A stretch of DNA of 64,000 nucleotides from Leptoclinus maculatus (GCA_032191485.1 JAVDOI010000128.1:190001-254000), one strand, 5' to 3'; shown: positions 8,696-19,958, numbered from the stretch's first letter. Notes: generated from the sequence alone by a model not told the origin. A program made the numbers and translations.

Positions 8696-8800
8696 GCCTC
8701 TAAGATAGACAGCGAGACTCTCGTCATTCATTACAGTGTGAAGTTAATCAACAGACTGATCCATTTGGATTGGTGTTTGGTTGTCCACAAGGCATTTGAG

Positions 8801-8988
8801 GAGTGCACCGTTCCCGGCAATGCTGCAATACCGGGTCAATGCGTGGAGTGAACGGAGCAAGCCCCTTTTTCATCTCCCGATGCTAAAAATCTGCTTAATA
8901 CCTTATCCTCATATAGAGGACATATCAGATATTAAACTGATAAGAACAGATACTACACTTGATCTTAGCCAAAAGGCCGAGAAGCGAT
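8801..8988 (-). ncRNA. rnu2: U2 snRNA, unit 2 (C87G)
   Basis: One change against unit 1: C87 to G, in the segment between stem IIb and the Sm site. All motifs are intact. PSE core 9041-9047. Confidence 0.96.
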
Positions 8989-9162
8989 GACCCCCAACTG
9001 TTTGCTTCCTGTGTCAACCTCCTGACACATTTCTCCCTTGTCATGGTGCAGTTCTTTCAATGGGTCATAGCAGTGGCTACAGGTTGGCACACCCATCCAA
9101 GCACTCCATGGTCAAGAACCTTGGTCTAGTTAAGGACAGATTTTTATCTTTTCACAAGTGTA

Positions 9163-9282
9163 CAAGGCTCAGCCAAACGGCAAAGCCTGCTAAAAATAGG
9201 TTGAACTCATTGGTGTTCCTCTCCACGTCAGTCTTTAGTAAAAGGCGAAAGACTTAAGCGTTATGAAGAGAAACCAAAGTAA
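9163..9282 (-). ncRNA. rnu5: U5 snRNA, unit 3 (variant stem)
   Basis: Loop I and the Sm site are intact, but four bases around the loop-I stem differ. The 3' arm reads AAAGACTGACG (usually AAAGACTTCCG) and the 5' side reads CGCTTAAGTC (usually CGCACAAGTC). The changes do not fully compensate, so the stem base is likely weaker. The 5'-side change is shared with unit 11. PSE core 9338-9344. This is a variant or decaying copy. Confidence 0.85.
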
Positions 9283-9498
9283 GTACAGCACTCTTGTCAA
9301 GAGCAGCCGAAGTCCCTAGTTGTCCCAGTCAAAACGCTCATGGTAAGCCTAAATTGACGTGCCCTGTTCCAAATCTGAAGCCACACCCATTCCCATACTC
9401 CTGCCCACATCTTAAAGAGGGCAATATTCTCCATTGTACTATTTCCTCCCCTCCAATCAAAAGTACAAACCACTTGATAATTTTTTCAACATGACAAT

Positions 9499-9662
9499 CA
9501 GGGGAGAGCGCGAACGCAGTCCCCCACTACCAGAAATTATGCAGTCGAGATTCCCACATTTGGGGAATTCGCAGTGGTCAGCACAACCGGAGTGCAATGG
9601 CTGGGCCTCGCCCTGGGTGAACCACCTTCTTGATCATGGTATCTCCCCTGCCAGGTAAGTAT
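9499..9662 (-). ncRNA. rnu1: U1 snRNA, unit 3
   Basis: The transcribed region reads as unit 1. PSE core 9715-9721. The upstream spacer is type C, with a 19-bp direct duplication (9764-9782 and 9783-9801). It ends after 212 bp at a U2 fragment, so the perfect octamer is missing. Only the near-octamer ATGCAAAC remains, which may lower expression. Confidence 0.96.
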
Positions 9663-9763
9663 GAGTTGGAAGAGACAGCGGCAGGGGCGGCATTCCCAGA
9701 CATAGTACTCCGGATGACGGTTCCCAGATGGCATAATCCCAGAGTGCAGTCCTTTAGCATTAG

Positions 9764-9801
9764 CTTCCATTGCTGCAAGCTGCTTCCATTGCTGCAAGCT
9801 G
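9764..9801. repeat. 19-bp direct duplication in type C spacer
   Basis: CTTCCATTGCTGCAAGCTG occurs twice in a row upstream of the U1 PSE. The same duplication recurs in units 4, 6 and 7 and marks these four short units as one lineage. Confidence 0.9.
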
Positions 9802-9874
9802 TTTCTGCTTCTGAGAATGCAAACACAGCCCAGCAACCAAACGAAAGCCTAAAACCTAAGCATGCTAAGAATGG

Positions 9875-9922
9875 TAAGAACAGATACTACACTTGATCTT
9901 AGCCAAAAGGCCGAGAAGCGAT
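9875..9922 (-). pseudogene. rnu2: U2 5' fragment (nt 1-48), unit 3
   Basis: Only the first 48 nt of U2 remain, including the GTAGTA branch-point sequence. Stems II-IV and the Sm site are lost. The break joins the U1 spacer (GCATGCTAAGAATGG) to U2 at TAAGAACAG. Both parents carry AAGAA there, so microhomology-mediated deletion is likely. The U2 PSE core at 9975-9981 is intact, so the fragment may still be transcribed. Confidence 0.93.
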
Positions 9923-10096
9923 GACCCCCAACTGTTTGCTTCCTGTGTCAACCTCCTGACACATTTCTCCCTTGTCATGGTGCAGTTCTTTCAATGGGTC
10001 ATAGCAGTGGCTACAGGTTGGCACACCCATCCAAGCACTCCATGGTCAAGAACCTTGGTCTAGTTAAGGACAGCTTTTTATCTTTTCACAAGTGTA

Positions 10097-10216
10097 CAAG
10101 GCTCAGCCAAACGGCAAAGCCTGCTAAAAATAGGTTGAACTCATTGGTGTTCCTCTCCACGGAAGTCTTTAGTAAAAGGCGAAAGACTTGTGCGTTATGA
10201 AGAGAAACCAAAGTAA
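10097..10216 (-). ncRNA. rnu5: U5 snRNA, unit 4
   Basis: The transcribed region reads as unit 1. PSE core 10272-10278. It lies in a 943-bp short unit. Confidence 0.93.
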
Positions 10217-10432
10217 GTACAGCACTCTTGTCAAGAGCAGCCGAAGTCCCTAGTTGTCCCAGTCAAAACGCTCATGGTAAGCCTAAATTGACGTGCCCTG
10301 TTCCAAATCTGAAGCCACACCCATTCCCATACTCCTGCCCACATCTTAAAGAGGGCAATATTCTCCATTGTACTATTTCCTCCCCTCCAATCAAAAGTAC
10401 AAACCACTTGATATTTTTTTCAACATGACAAT

Positions 10433-10596
10433 CAGGGGAGAGCGCGAACGCAGTCCCCCACTACCAGAAATTATGCAGTCGAGATTCCCACATTTGGGGA
10501 ATTCGCAGTGGTCAGCACGACCGGAGTGCAATGGCTGGGCCTCGCCCTGGGTGAACCACCTTCTTGATCATGGTATCTGCCCTGCCAGGTAAGTAT
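10433..10596 (-). ncRNA. rnu1: U1 snRNA, unit 4 (G18C, T78C; shifted PSE)
   Basis: Two changes in the RNA: G18C at the base of stem-loop I, and T78C in the 3' arm of stem-loop II, predicted to face A61. A 9-bp tandem duplication (GGCAGGGGC) between start and promoter moves the PSE core to 10658-10664, 68 nt upstream instead of 59. The spacer is type C and lacks the octamer. With promoter and stems altered, this copy may be weakly expressed or non-functional. Confidence 0.85.
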
Positions 10597-10817
10597 GAGT
10601 TGGAAGAGACAGCGGCAGGGGCGGCAGGGGCGGCATTCCCAGACATAGTACTCCGGATGACGGTTCCCAGATGGCATAATCCCAGAGTGCAGTCCTTTAG
10701 CATTAGCTTCCATTGCTGCAAGCTGCTTCCATTGCTGCAAGCTGTTTCTGCTTCTGAGAATGCAAACACAGCCCAGCAACCAAACGAAAGCCTAAAACCT
10801 AAGCATGCTAAGAATGG

Positions 10818-10865
10818 TAAGAACAGATACTACACTTGATCTTAGCCAAAAGGCCGAGAAGCGAT
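10818..10865 (-). pseudogene. rnu2: U2 5' fragment (nt 1-48), unit 4
   Basis: It has the same breakpoint as the unit 3 fragment, so it was amplified after one deletion. PSE core 10918-10924 is intact. Confidence 0.93.
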
Positions 10866-11039
10866 GACCCCCAACTGTTTGCTTCCTGTGTCAACCTCCT
10901 GACACATTTCTCCCTTGTCATGGTGCAGTTCTTTCAATGGGTCATAGCAGTGGCTACAGGTTGGCACACCCATCCAAGCACTCCATGGTCAAGAACCTTG
11001 GTCTAGTTAAGGACAGCTTTTTATCTTTTCACAAGTGTA

Positions 11040-11159
11040 CAAGGCTCAGCCAAACGGCAAAGCCTGCTAAAAATAGGTTGAACTCATTGGTGTTCCTCTC
11101 CACGGAAGTCTTTAGTAAAAGGCGAAAGACTTGTGCGTTATGAAGAGAAACCAAAGTAA
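11040..11159 (-). ncRNA. rnu5: U5 snRNA, unit 5
   Basis: The transcribed region reads as unit 1. PSE core 11215-11221. Confidence 0.93.
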
Positions 11160-11375
11160 GTACAGCACTCTTGTCAAGAGCAGCCGAAGTCCCTAGTTGT
11201 CCCAGTCAAAACGCTCATGGTAAGCCTAAATTGACGTGCCCTGTTCCAAATCTGAAGCCACACCCATTCCCATACTCCTGCCCACATCTTAAAGAGGGCA
11301 ATATTCTCCATTGTACTATTTCCTCCCCTCCAATCAAAAGTACAAACCACTTGATATTTTTTTCAACATGACAAT

Positions 11376-11539
11376 CAGGGGAGAGCGCGAACGCAGTCCC
11401 CCACTACCAGAAATTATGCAGTCGAGATTCCCACATTTGGGGAATTCGCAGTGGTCAGCACAACCGGAGTGCAATGGCTGGGCCTCGCCCTGGGTGAACC
11501 ACCTTCTTGATCATGGTATCTGCCCTGCCAGGTAAGTAT
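11376..11539 (-). ncRNA. rnu1: U1 snRNA, unit 5 (G18C)
   Basis: It carries G18C but not T78C. PSE core 11592-11598 at the normal 59 nt, spacer type A, octamer 11845-11852. Confidence 0.95.
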
Positions 11540-12079
11540 GAGTTGGAAGAGACAGCGGCAGGGGCGGCATTCCCAGACATAGTACTCCGGATGACGGTTC
11601 CCAGATGGCATAATCCCAGAGTGCAGTCCTTTAGCATTAGCTTCCATTGGCAAGCTGTTTCTGCTTCTGAGAATGCAAACACAGCCCAGCAACCAAACGA
11701 AAGCCTAAAACCTAAGCATGCTAACAATGGAAGAATCTTCGGAACACATTTCTCCCACAAAGAAGGGAAAATATCAGTGAGAACACACAATCACTTTAGG
11801 CACATCCAGAAGGCCACACCCACTTATCTTGGCGAACCCGGGCAATTTGCATTACTCAACACACAGCTTCACAGCATACAACAGACACTGCTGCACAGCA
11901 ATGCTTGCACTTTTCTGGACAAACTGCAAAAGAAATAAAGGCTACAAAAGGACCTCAACCCACAATCTGACTCGGAGGACAGAAATTGGCATTCAGAGCT
12001 GGAAATGTCGCCAAGCAGTCAGGGCTGATGCATACAGTGATTTGAGGCTGGGAGCACAGCGATGTTCCATGAGGGGCGT

Positions 12080-12864
12080 CAGACAGAACACAGATCACAC
12101 AGATCACACAACACAGAGATCACACACAGAACAGAGATCAGACACAGAACACAGATCACACAGAACAAACACAGATCACAGATAGAACACAGATCACACA
12201 CAGAACACAGAACACAGAGATCACACACGGAACACAGATCACACACAGAACACAGAGATCACACACAGATCACAGATCACACAGAACACACACAGATCAC
12301 AGATAGAACACAGATCACACACAGAACACAGAACACAGAGATCACACACGGAACACAGATCACACACAGAACACAGAGATCACACACAGATCACAGATAG
12401 AACACAGATCACACACAGAACACAGAACACAGAGATCACACACAGAACACAGATCACACAGAACAAACACAGATCACAGATAGAACACAGAGATCACACA
12501 CGGAACACAGATCACACACAGAACACAGAGATCACAAACAGATCACAGAGATCACACACGGAACACGGAACACAGATCACACACATCACAGATAGAACAC
12601 AGAGATCACACACAGAAAACGGAACACAGATCACACACATCACAGATAGAACACAGAGATCACACACAGAACACGGAACACAGATCACACACATCACAGA
12701 TAGAACACAGAGATCACACACGGAACACGGAACACAGATCACACACATCACAGATAGAACACAGAGATCACACACAGAACACAGAACACAAATCCCAGAT
12801 CACACACAGAACACAGATCACACAACACAGAGAACACACACAGAACACAGATCACACACACACA
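12080..12864. repeat. CA-rich minisatellite, unit 5 (785 bp)
   Basis: The right half contains about four tandem 54-bp subrepeats (GATCACACACATCACAGATA...GGAACACGGAACACA). The block is matched in length by the one at 16247-17031. Confidence 0.95.
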
Positions 12865-12967
12865 GCCTCTAAGATAGACAGCGAGACTCGTCATTCATTA
12901 CAGTGTGAAGTTAATCAACAGACTGATCCATTTGGATTGGTGTTTGGTTGTCCACAAGGCATTTGAG

Positions 12968-13155
12968 GAGTGCACCGTTCCCGGCAATGCTGCAATACCG
13001 GGTCAATGCGTGGAGTGAACGGAGCAAGCCCCTTTTTCATCTCCCGATGCTAAAAATCTGCTTAATACGTTATCCTCATATAGAGGACATATCAGATATT
13101 AAACTGATAAGAACAGATACTACACTTGATCTTAGCCAAAAGGCCGAGAAGCGAT
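12968..13155 (-). ncRNA. rnu2: U2 snRNA, unit 5
   Basis: The transcribed region reads as unit 1. PSE core 13208-13214. Confidence 0.98.
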
Positions 13156-13329
13156 GACCCCCAACTGTTTGCTTCCTGTGTCAACCTCCTGACACATTTC
13201 TCCCTTGTCATGGTGCAGTTCTTTCAATGGGTCATAGCAGTGACTACAGGTTGGCACACCCATCCAAGCACTCCATGGTCAAGAACCTTGGTCTAGTTAA
13301 GGACAGCTTTTTATCTTTTCACAAGTGTA

Positions 13330-13449
13330 CAAGGCTCAGCCAAACGGCAAAGCCTGCTAAAAATAGGTTGAACTCATTGGTGTTCCTCTCCACGGAAGTC
13401 TTTAGTAAAAGGCGAAAGACTTGTGCGTTATGAAGAGAAACCAAAGTAA
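13330..13449 (-). ncRNA. rnu5: U5 snRNA, unit 6
   Basis: The transcribed region reads as unit 1. PSE core 13505-13511, with one base changed just upstream (GGTAAGCG). Confidence 0.93.
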
Positions 13450-13665
13450 GTACAGCACTCTTGTCAAGAGCAGCCGAAGTCCCTAGTTGTCCCAGTCAAA
13501 ACGCTCATGGTAAGCGTAAATTGACGTGCCCTGTTCCAAATCTGAAGCCACACCCATTCCCATACTCCTGCCCACATCTTAAAGAGGGCAATATTCTCCA
13601 TTGTACTATTTCCTCCCCTCCAATCAAAAGTACAAACCACTTGATATTTTTTTCAACATGACAAT

Positions 13666-13829
13666 CAGGGGAGAGCGCGAACGCAGTCCCCCACTACCAG
13701 AAATTATGCAGTCGAGATTCCCACATTTGGGGAATTCGCAGTGGTCAGCACAACCGGAGTGCAATGGCTGGGCCTCGCCCTGGGTGAACCACCTTCTTGA
13801 TCATGGTATCTCCCCTGCCAGGTAAGTAT
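13666..13829 (-). ncRNA. rnu1: U1 snRNA, unit 6
   Basis: The transcribed region reads as unit 1. PSE core 13882-13888, type C spacer, no octamer. It is the counterpart of unit 3 one 4167-bp repeat earlier. Confidence 0.96.
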
Positions 13830-14041
13830 GAGTTGGAAGAGACAGCGGCAGGGGCGGCATTCCCAGACATAGTACTCCGGATGACGGTTCCCAGATGGCA
13901 TAATCCCAGAGTGCAGTCCTTTAGCATTAGCTTCCATTGCTGCAAGCTGCTTCCATTGCTGCAAGCTGTTTCTGCTTCTGAGAATGCAAACACAGCCCAG
14001 CAACCAAACGAAAGCCTAAAACCTAAGCATGCTAAGAATGG

Positions 14042-14089
14042 TAAGAACAGATACTACACTTGATCTTAGCCAAAAGGCCGAGAAGCGAT
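14042..14089 (-). pseudogene. rnu2: U2 5' fragment (nt 1-48), unit 6
   Basis: It has the same breakpoint as units 3 and 4. PSE core 14142-14148 is intact. Confidence 0.93.
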
Positions 14090-14263
14090 GACCCCCAACT
14101 GTTTGCTTCCTGTGTCAACCTCCTGACACATTTCTCCCTTGTCATGGTGCAGTTCTTTCAATGGGTCATAGCAGTGGCTACAGGTTGGCACACCCATCCA
14201 AGCACTCCATGGTCAAGAACCTTGGTCTAGTTAAGGACAGCTTTTTATCTTTTCACAAGTGTA

Positions 14264-14383
14264 CAAGGCTCAGCCAAACGGCAAAGCCTGCTAAAAATAG
14301 GTTGAACTCATTGGTGTTCCTCTCCACAGAAGTCTTTAGTAAAAGGCGAAAGACTTGTGCGTTATGAAGAGAAACCAAAGTAA
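14264..14383 (-). ncRNA. rnu5: U5 snRNA, unit 7
   Basis: One change in the 3' arm beyond the loop-I stem (CTTCTGTGG, usually CTTCCGTGG). Core motifs are intact. PSE core 14439-14445. Confidence 0.92.
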
Positions 14384-14599
14384 GTACAGCACTCTTGTCA
14401 AGAGCAGCCGAAGTCCCTAGTTGTCCCAGTCAAAACGCTCATGGTAAGCCTAAATTGACGTGCCCTGTTCCAAATCTGAAGCCACACCCATTCCCATACT
14501 CCTGCCCACATCTTAAAGAGGGCAATATTCTCCATTGTACTATTTCCTCCCCTCCAATCAAAAGTACAAACCACTTGATATTTTTTTCAACATGACAAT

Positions 14600-14763
14600 C
14601 AGGGGAGAGCGCGAACGCAGTCCCCCACTACCAGAAATTATGCAGTCGAGATTCCCACATTTGGGGAATTCGCAGTGGTCAGCACGACCGGAGTGCAATG
14701 GCTGGGCCTCGCCCTGGGTGAACCACCTTCTTGATCATGGTATCTGCCCTGCCAGGTAAGTAT
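14600..14763 (-). ncRNA. rnu1: U1 snRNA, unit 7 (G18C, T78C; shifted PSE)
   Basis: It is identical in kind to unit 4: G18C and T78C, the 9-bp duplication, PSE core at 14825-14831 (68 nt upstream), type C spacer, no octamer. Confidence 0.85.
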
Positions 14764-14984
14764 GAGTTGGAAGAGACAGCGGCAGGGGCGGCAGGGGCGG
14801 CATTCCCAGACATAGTACTCCGGATGACGGTTCCCAGATGGCATAATCCCAGAGTGCAGTCCTTTAGCATTAGCTTCCATTGCTGCAAGCTGCTTCCATT
14901 GCTGCAAGCTGTTTCTGCTTCTGAGAATGCAAACACAGCCCAGCAACCAAACGAAAGCCTAAAACCTAAGCATGCTAAGAATGG

Positions 14985-15032
14985 TAAGAACAGATACTAC
15001 ACTTGATCTTAGCCAAAAGGCCGAGAAGCGAT
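14985..15032 (-). pseudogene. rnu2: U2 5' fragment (nt 1-48), unit 7
   Basis: It has the same breakpoint as the other three fragments. PSE core 15085-15091 is intact. Confidence 0.93.
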
Positions 15033-15206
15033 GACCCCCAACTGTTTGCTTCCTGTGTCAACCTCCTGACACATTTCTCCCTTGTCATGGTGCAGTTCTT
15101 TCAATGGGTCATAGCAGTGGCTACAGGTTGGCACACCCATCCAAGCACTCCATGGTCAAGAACCTTGGTCTAGTTAAGGACAGCTTTTTATCTTTTCACA
15201 AGTGTA

Positions 15207-15326
15207 CAAGGCTCAGCCAAACGGCAAAGCCTGCTAAAAATAGGTTGAACTCATTGGTGTTCCTCTCCACGGAAGTCTTTAGTAAAAGGCGAAAGACTTG
15301 TGCGTTATGAAGAGAAACCAAAGTAA
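15207..15326 (-). ncRNA. rnu5: U5 snRNA, unit 8
   Basis: The transcribed region reads as unit 1. PSE core 15382-15388. Confidence 0.93.
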
Positions 15327-15542
15327 GTACAGCACTCTTGTCAAGAGCAGCCGAAGTCCCTAGTTGTCCCAGTCAAAACGCTCATGGTAAGCCTAAATTG
15401 ACGTGCCCTGTTCCAAATCTGAAGCCACACCCATTCCCATACTCCTGCCCACATCTTAAAGAGGGCAATATTCTCCATTGTACTATTTCCTCCCCTCCAA
15501 TCAAAAGTACAAACCACTTGATATTTTTTTCAACATGACAAT

Positions 15543-15706
15543 CAGGGGAGAGCGCGAACGCAGTCCCCCACTACCAGAAATTATGCAGTCGAGATTCCCA
15601 CATTTGGGGAATTCGCAGTGGTCAGCACAACCGGAGTGCAATGGCTGGGCCTCGCCCTGGGTGAACCACCTTCTTGATCATGGTATCTGCCCTGCCAGGT
15701 AAGTAT
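15543..15706 (-). ncRNA. rnu1: U1 snRNA, unit 8 (G18C)
   Basis: G18C, as in unit 5. PSE core 15759-15765, spacer type A, octamer 16012-16019. Confidence 0.95.
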
Positions 15707-16246
15707 GAGTTGGAAGAGACAGCGGCAGGGGCGGCATTCCCAGACATAGTACTCCGGATGACGGTTCCCAGATGGCATAATCCCAGAGTGCAGTCCTTTA
15801 GCATTAGCTTCCATTGGCAAGCTGTTTCTGCTTCTGAGAATGCAAACACAGCCCAGCAACCAAACGAAAGCCTAAAACCTAAGCATGCTAACAATGGAAG
15901 AATCTTCGGAACACATTTCTCCCACAAAGAAGGGAAAATATCAGTGAGAACACACAATCACTTTAGGCACATCCAGAAGGCCACACCCACTTATCTTGGC
16001 GAACCCGGGCAATTTGCATTACTCAACACACAGCTTCACAGCATACAACAGACACTGCTGCACAGCAATGCTTGCACTTTTCTGGACAAACTGCAAAAGA
16101 AATAAAGGCTACAAAAGGACCTCAACCCACAATCTGACTCGGAGGACAGAAATTGGCATTCAGAGCTGGAAATGTCGCCAAGCAGTCAGGGCTGATGCAT
16201 ACAGTGATTTGAGGCTGGGAGCACAGCGATGTTCCATGAGGGGCGT

Positions 16247-17031
16247 CAGACAGAACACAGATCACACAGATCACACAACACAGAGATCACACACAGAACA
16301 GAGATCAGACACAGAACACAGATCACACAGAACAAACACAGATCACAGATAGAACACAGATCACACACAGAACACAGAACACAGAGATCACACACGGAAC
16401 ACAGATCACACACAGAACACAGAGATCACACACAGATCACAGATCACACAGAACACACACAGATCACAGATAGAACACAGATCACACACAGAACACAGAA
16501 CACAGAGATCACACACGGAACACAGATCACACACAGAACACAGAGATCACACACAGATCACAGATAGAACACAGATCACACACAGAACACAGAACACAGA
16601 GATCACACACAGAACACAGATCACACAGAACAAACACAGATCACAGATAGAACACAGAGATCACACACGGAACACAGATCACACACAGAACACAGAGATC
16701 ACAAACAGATCACAGAGATCACACACGGAACACGGAACACAGATCACACACATCACAGATAGAACACAGAGATCACACACAGAAAACGGAACACAGATCA
16801 CACACATCACAGATAGAACACAGAGATCACACACAGAACACGGAACACAGATCACACACATCACAGATAGAACACAGAGATCACACACGGAACACGGAAC
16901 ACAGATCACACACATCACAGATAGAACACAGAGATCACACACAGAACACAGAACACAAATCCCAGATCACACACAGAACACAGATCACACAACACAGAGA
17001 ACACACACAGAACACAGATCACACACACACA
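16247..17031. repeat. CA-rich minisatellite, unit 8 (785 bp)
   Basis: It has the same length and internal order as 12080-12864, including the private GAAAACGG word, confirming block duplication. Confidence 0.95.
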
Positions 17032-17134
17032 GCCTCTAAGATAGACAGCGAGACTCGTCATTCATTACAGTGTGAAGTTAATCAACAGACTGATCCATTT
17101 GGATTGGTGTTTGGTTGTCCACAAGGCATTTGAG

Positions 17135-17322
17135 GAGTGCACCGTTCCCGGCAATGCTGCAATACCGGGTCAATGCGTGGAGTGAACGGAGCAAGCCCCT
17201 TTTTCATCTCCCGATGCTAAAAATCTGCTTAATACGTTATCCTCATATAGAGGACATATCAGATATTAAACTGATAAGAACAGATACTACACTTGATCTT
17301 AGCCAAAAGGCCGAGAAGCGAT
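17135..17322 (-). ncRNA. rnu2: U2 snRNA, unit 8
   Basis: The transcribed region reads as unit 1. PSE core 17375-17381. Confidence 0.98.
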
Positions 17323-17496
17323 GACCCCCAACTGTTTGCTTCCTGTGTCAACCTCCTGACACATTTCTCCCTTGTCATGGTGCAGTTCTTTCAATGGGTC
17401 ATAGCAGTGACTACAGGTTGGCACACCCATCCAAGCACTCCATGGTCAAGAACCTTGGTCTAGTTAAGGACAGCTTTTTATCTTTTCACAAGTGTA

Positions 17497-17616
17497 CAAG
17501 GCTCAGCCAAACGGCAAAGCCTGCTAAAAATAGGTTGAACTCATTGGTGTTCCTCTCCACGGAAGTCTTTAGTAAAAGGCGAAAGACTTGTGCGTTATGA
17601 AGAGAAACCAAAGTAA
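17497..17616 (-). ncRNA. rnu5: U5 snRNA, unit 9
   Basis: The transcribed region reads as unit 1. PSE core 17672-17678. Confidence 0.93.
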
Positions 17617-17832
17617 GTACAGCACTCTTGTCAAGAGCAGCCGAAGTCCCTAGTTGTCCCAGTCAAAACGCTCATGGTAAGCCTAAATTGACGTGCCCTG
17701 TTCCAAATCTGAAGCCACACCCATTCCCATACTCCTGCCCACATCTTAAAGAGGGCAATATTCTCCATTGTACTATTTCCTCCCCTCCAATCAAAAGTAC
17801 AAACCACTTGATATTTTTTTCAACATGACAAT

Positions 17833-17996
17833 CAGGGGAGAGCGCGAACGCAGTCCCCCACTACCAGAAATTATGCAGTCGAGATTCCCACATTTGGGGA
17901 ATTCGCAGTGGTCAGCACAACCGGAGTGCAATGGCTGGGCCTCGCCCTGGGTGAACCACCTTCTTGATCATGGTATCTCCCCTGCCAGGTAAGTAT
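17833..17996 (-). ncRNA. rnu1: U1 snRNA, unit 9
   Basis: The transcribed region reads as unit 1. PSE core 18049-18055. This is the first unit with a type B spacer (TTTAGCACACAGCAAACAAG in place of the type A segment). Octamer 18304-18311, 308 bp upstream. Confidence 0.98.
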
Positions 17997-18538
17997 GAGT
18001 TGGAAGAGACAGCGGCAGGGGCGGCATTCCCAGACATAGTACTCCGGATGACGGTTCCCAGATGGCATAATCCCAGAGTGCAGTCCTTTAGCATTTAGCA
18101 CACAGCAAACAAGCTGTTTCTGCTTCTGAGAATGCAAACACAGCCCAGCAACCAAACGAAAGCCTAAAACCTAAGCATGCTAACAATGGAAGAATCTTCG
18201 GAACACATTTCTCCCACAAAGAAGGGAAAATATCAGTGAGAACACACAATCACTTTAGGCACATCCAGAAGGCCACACCCACTTATCTTGGCGAACCCGG
18301 GCAATTTGCATTACTCAACACACAGCTTCACAGCATACAACAGACACTGCTGCACAGCAATGCTTGCACTTTTCTGGACAAACTGCAAAAGAAATAAAGG
18401 CTACAAAAGGACCTCAACCCACAATCTGACTCGGAGGACAGAAATTGGCATTCAGAGCTGGAAATGTCGCCAAGCAGTCAGGGCTGATGCATACAGTGAT
18501 TTGAGGCTGGGAGCACAGCGATGTTCCATGAGGGGCGT

Positions 18539-19371
18539 CAGACAGAACACAGATCACACAGATCACACAACACAGAGATCACACACAGAACACAGATCAC
18601 ACAGAACAAACACAGATCACAGATAGAACACAGATCACACACAGAACACAGAACACAGAGATCACACACGGAACACAGATCACACACAGAACACAGAGAT
18701 CACACACAGATCACAGATAGAACACAGAGATCACACACGGAACACGGAACACAGATCACACACATCACAGAACACAGAACACAGAGATCACACACAGAAC
18801 ACAGATCACACAGAACAAACACAGATCACAGATAGAACACAGAGATCACACACGGAACACAGATCACACACAGAACACAGAGATCACACACAGATCACAG
18901 AGATCACACACGGAACACGGAACACAGATCACACACATCACAGATAGAACAAAGAGATCACACACAGAACACGGAACACAGATCACACACATCAAAGATA
19001 GAACACAGAGATCACACACAGAACACGGAACACAGATCACACACATCACAGATAGAACACAGAGATCACACACGGAACACGGAACACAGATCACACACAT
19101 CACAGATAGAACACAGAGATCACACACGGAACACGGAACACAGATCACACACATCACAGATAGAACACAGAGATCACACACGGAACACGGAACACAGATC
19201 ACACACATCACAGATAGAACACAGAGATCACACACGGAACACAGATCACACACATCACAGATAGAACACAGAGATCACACACAGAACACAGAACACAAAT
19301 CCCAGATCACACACAGAACACAGATCACACAACACAGAGAACACACACAGAACACAGATCACACACACACA
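18539..19371. repeat. CA-rich minisatellite, unit 9 (833 bp)
   Basis: It has about six 54-bp subrepeats on its right side, some with private substitutions (AACAAAGAG, ATCAAAGATAG). Confidence 0.95.
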
Positions 19372-19476
19372 GCCTCTAAGATAGACAGCGACACTCTCGT
19401 CATTCATTACAGTGTGAAGTTAATCAACAGACTGATCCATTTGGATTGGTGTTTGGTTGTCCACAAGGCATTTGAG

Positions 19477-19664
19477 GAGTGCACCGTTCCCGGCAATGCT
19501 GCAATACCGGGTCAATGCGTGGAGTGAACGGAGCAAGCCCCTTTTTCATCTCCCGATGCTAAAAATCTGCTTAATACGTTATCCTCATATAGAGGACATA
19601 TCAGATATTAAACTGATAAGAACAGATACTACACTTGATCTTAGCCAAAAGGCCGAGAAGCGAT
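19477..19664 (-). ncRNA. rnu2: U2 snRNA, unit 9
   Basis: The transcribed region reads as unit 1. PSE core 19717-19723. Confidence 0.98.
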
Positions 19665-19838
19665 GACCCCCAACTGTTTGCTTCCTGTGTCAACCTCCTG
19701 ACACATTTCTCCCTTGTCATGGTGCAGTTCTTTCAATGGGTCATAGCAGTGGCTACAGGTTGGCACACCCATCCAAGCACTCCATGGTCAAGAACCTTGG
19801 TCTAGTTAAGGACAGCTTTTTATCTTTTCACAAGTGTA

Positions 19839-19958
19839 CAAGGCTCAGCCAAACGGCAAAGCCTGCTAAAAATAGGTTGAACTCATTGGTGTTCCTCTCC
19901 ACGGAAGTCTTTAGTAAAAGGCGAAAGACTTGTGCGTTATGAAGAGAAACCAAAGTAA
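19839..19958 (-). ncRNA. rnu5: U5 snRNA, unit 10
   Basis: The transcribed region reads as unit 1. PSE core 20014-20020. Confidence 0.93.

Larger units (their letters stand above)
9499..17832. repeat. 4167-bp higher-order repeat, two copies
   Basis: Copies are 9499-13665 and 13666-17832. Each holds, in + order, U1 (type C spacer), a 48-nt U2 fragment, U5, U1 (type C spacer plus 9 bp), a 48-nt U2 fragment, U5, U1 (type A, G18C), a 785-bp minisatellite, a full U2 and U5. Sub-spacings of 934, 943 and 2290 bp recur exactly. Confidence 0.93.
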
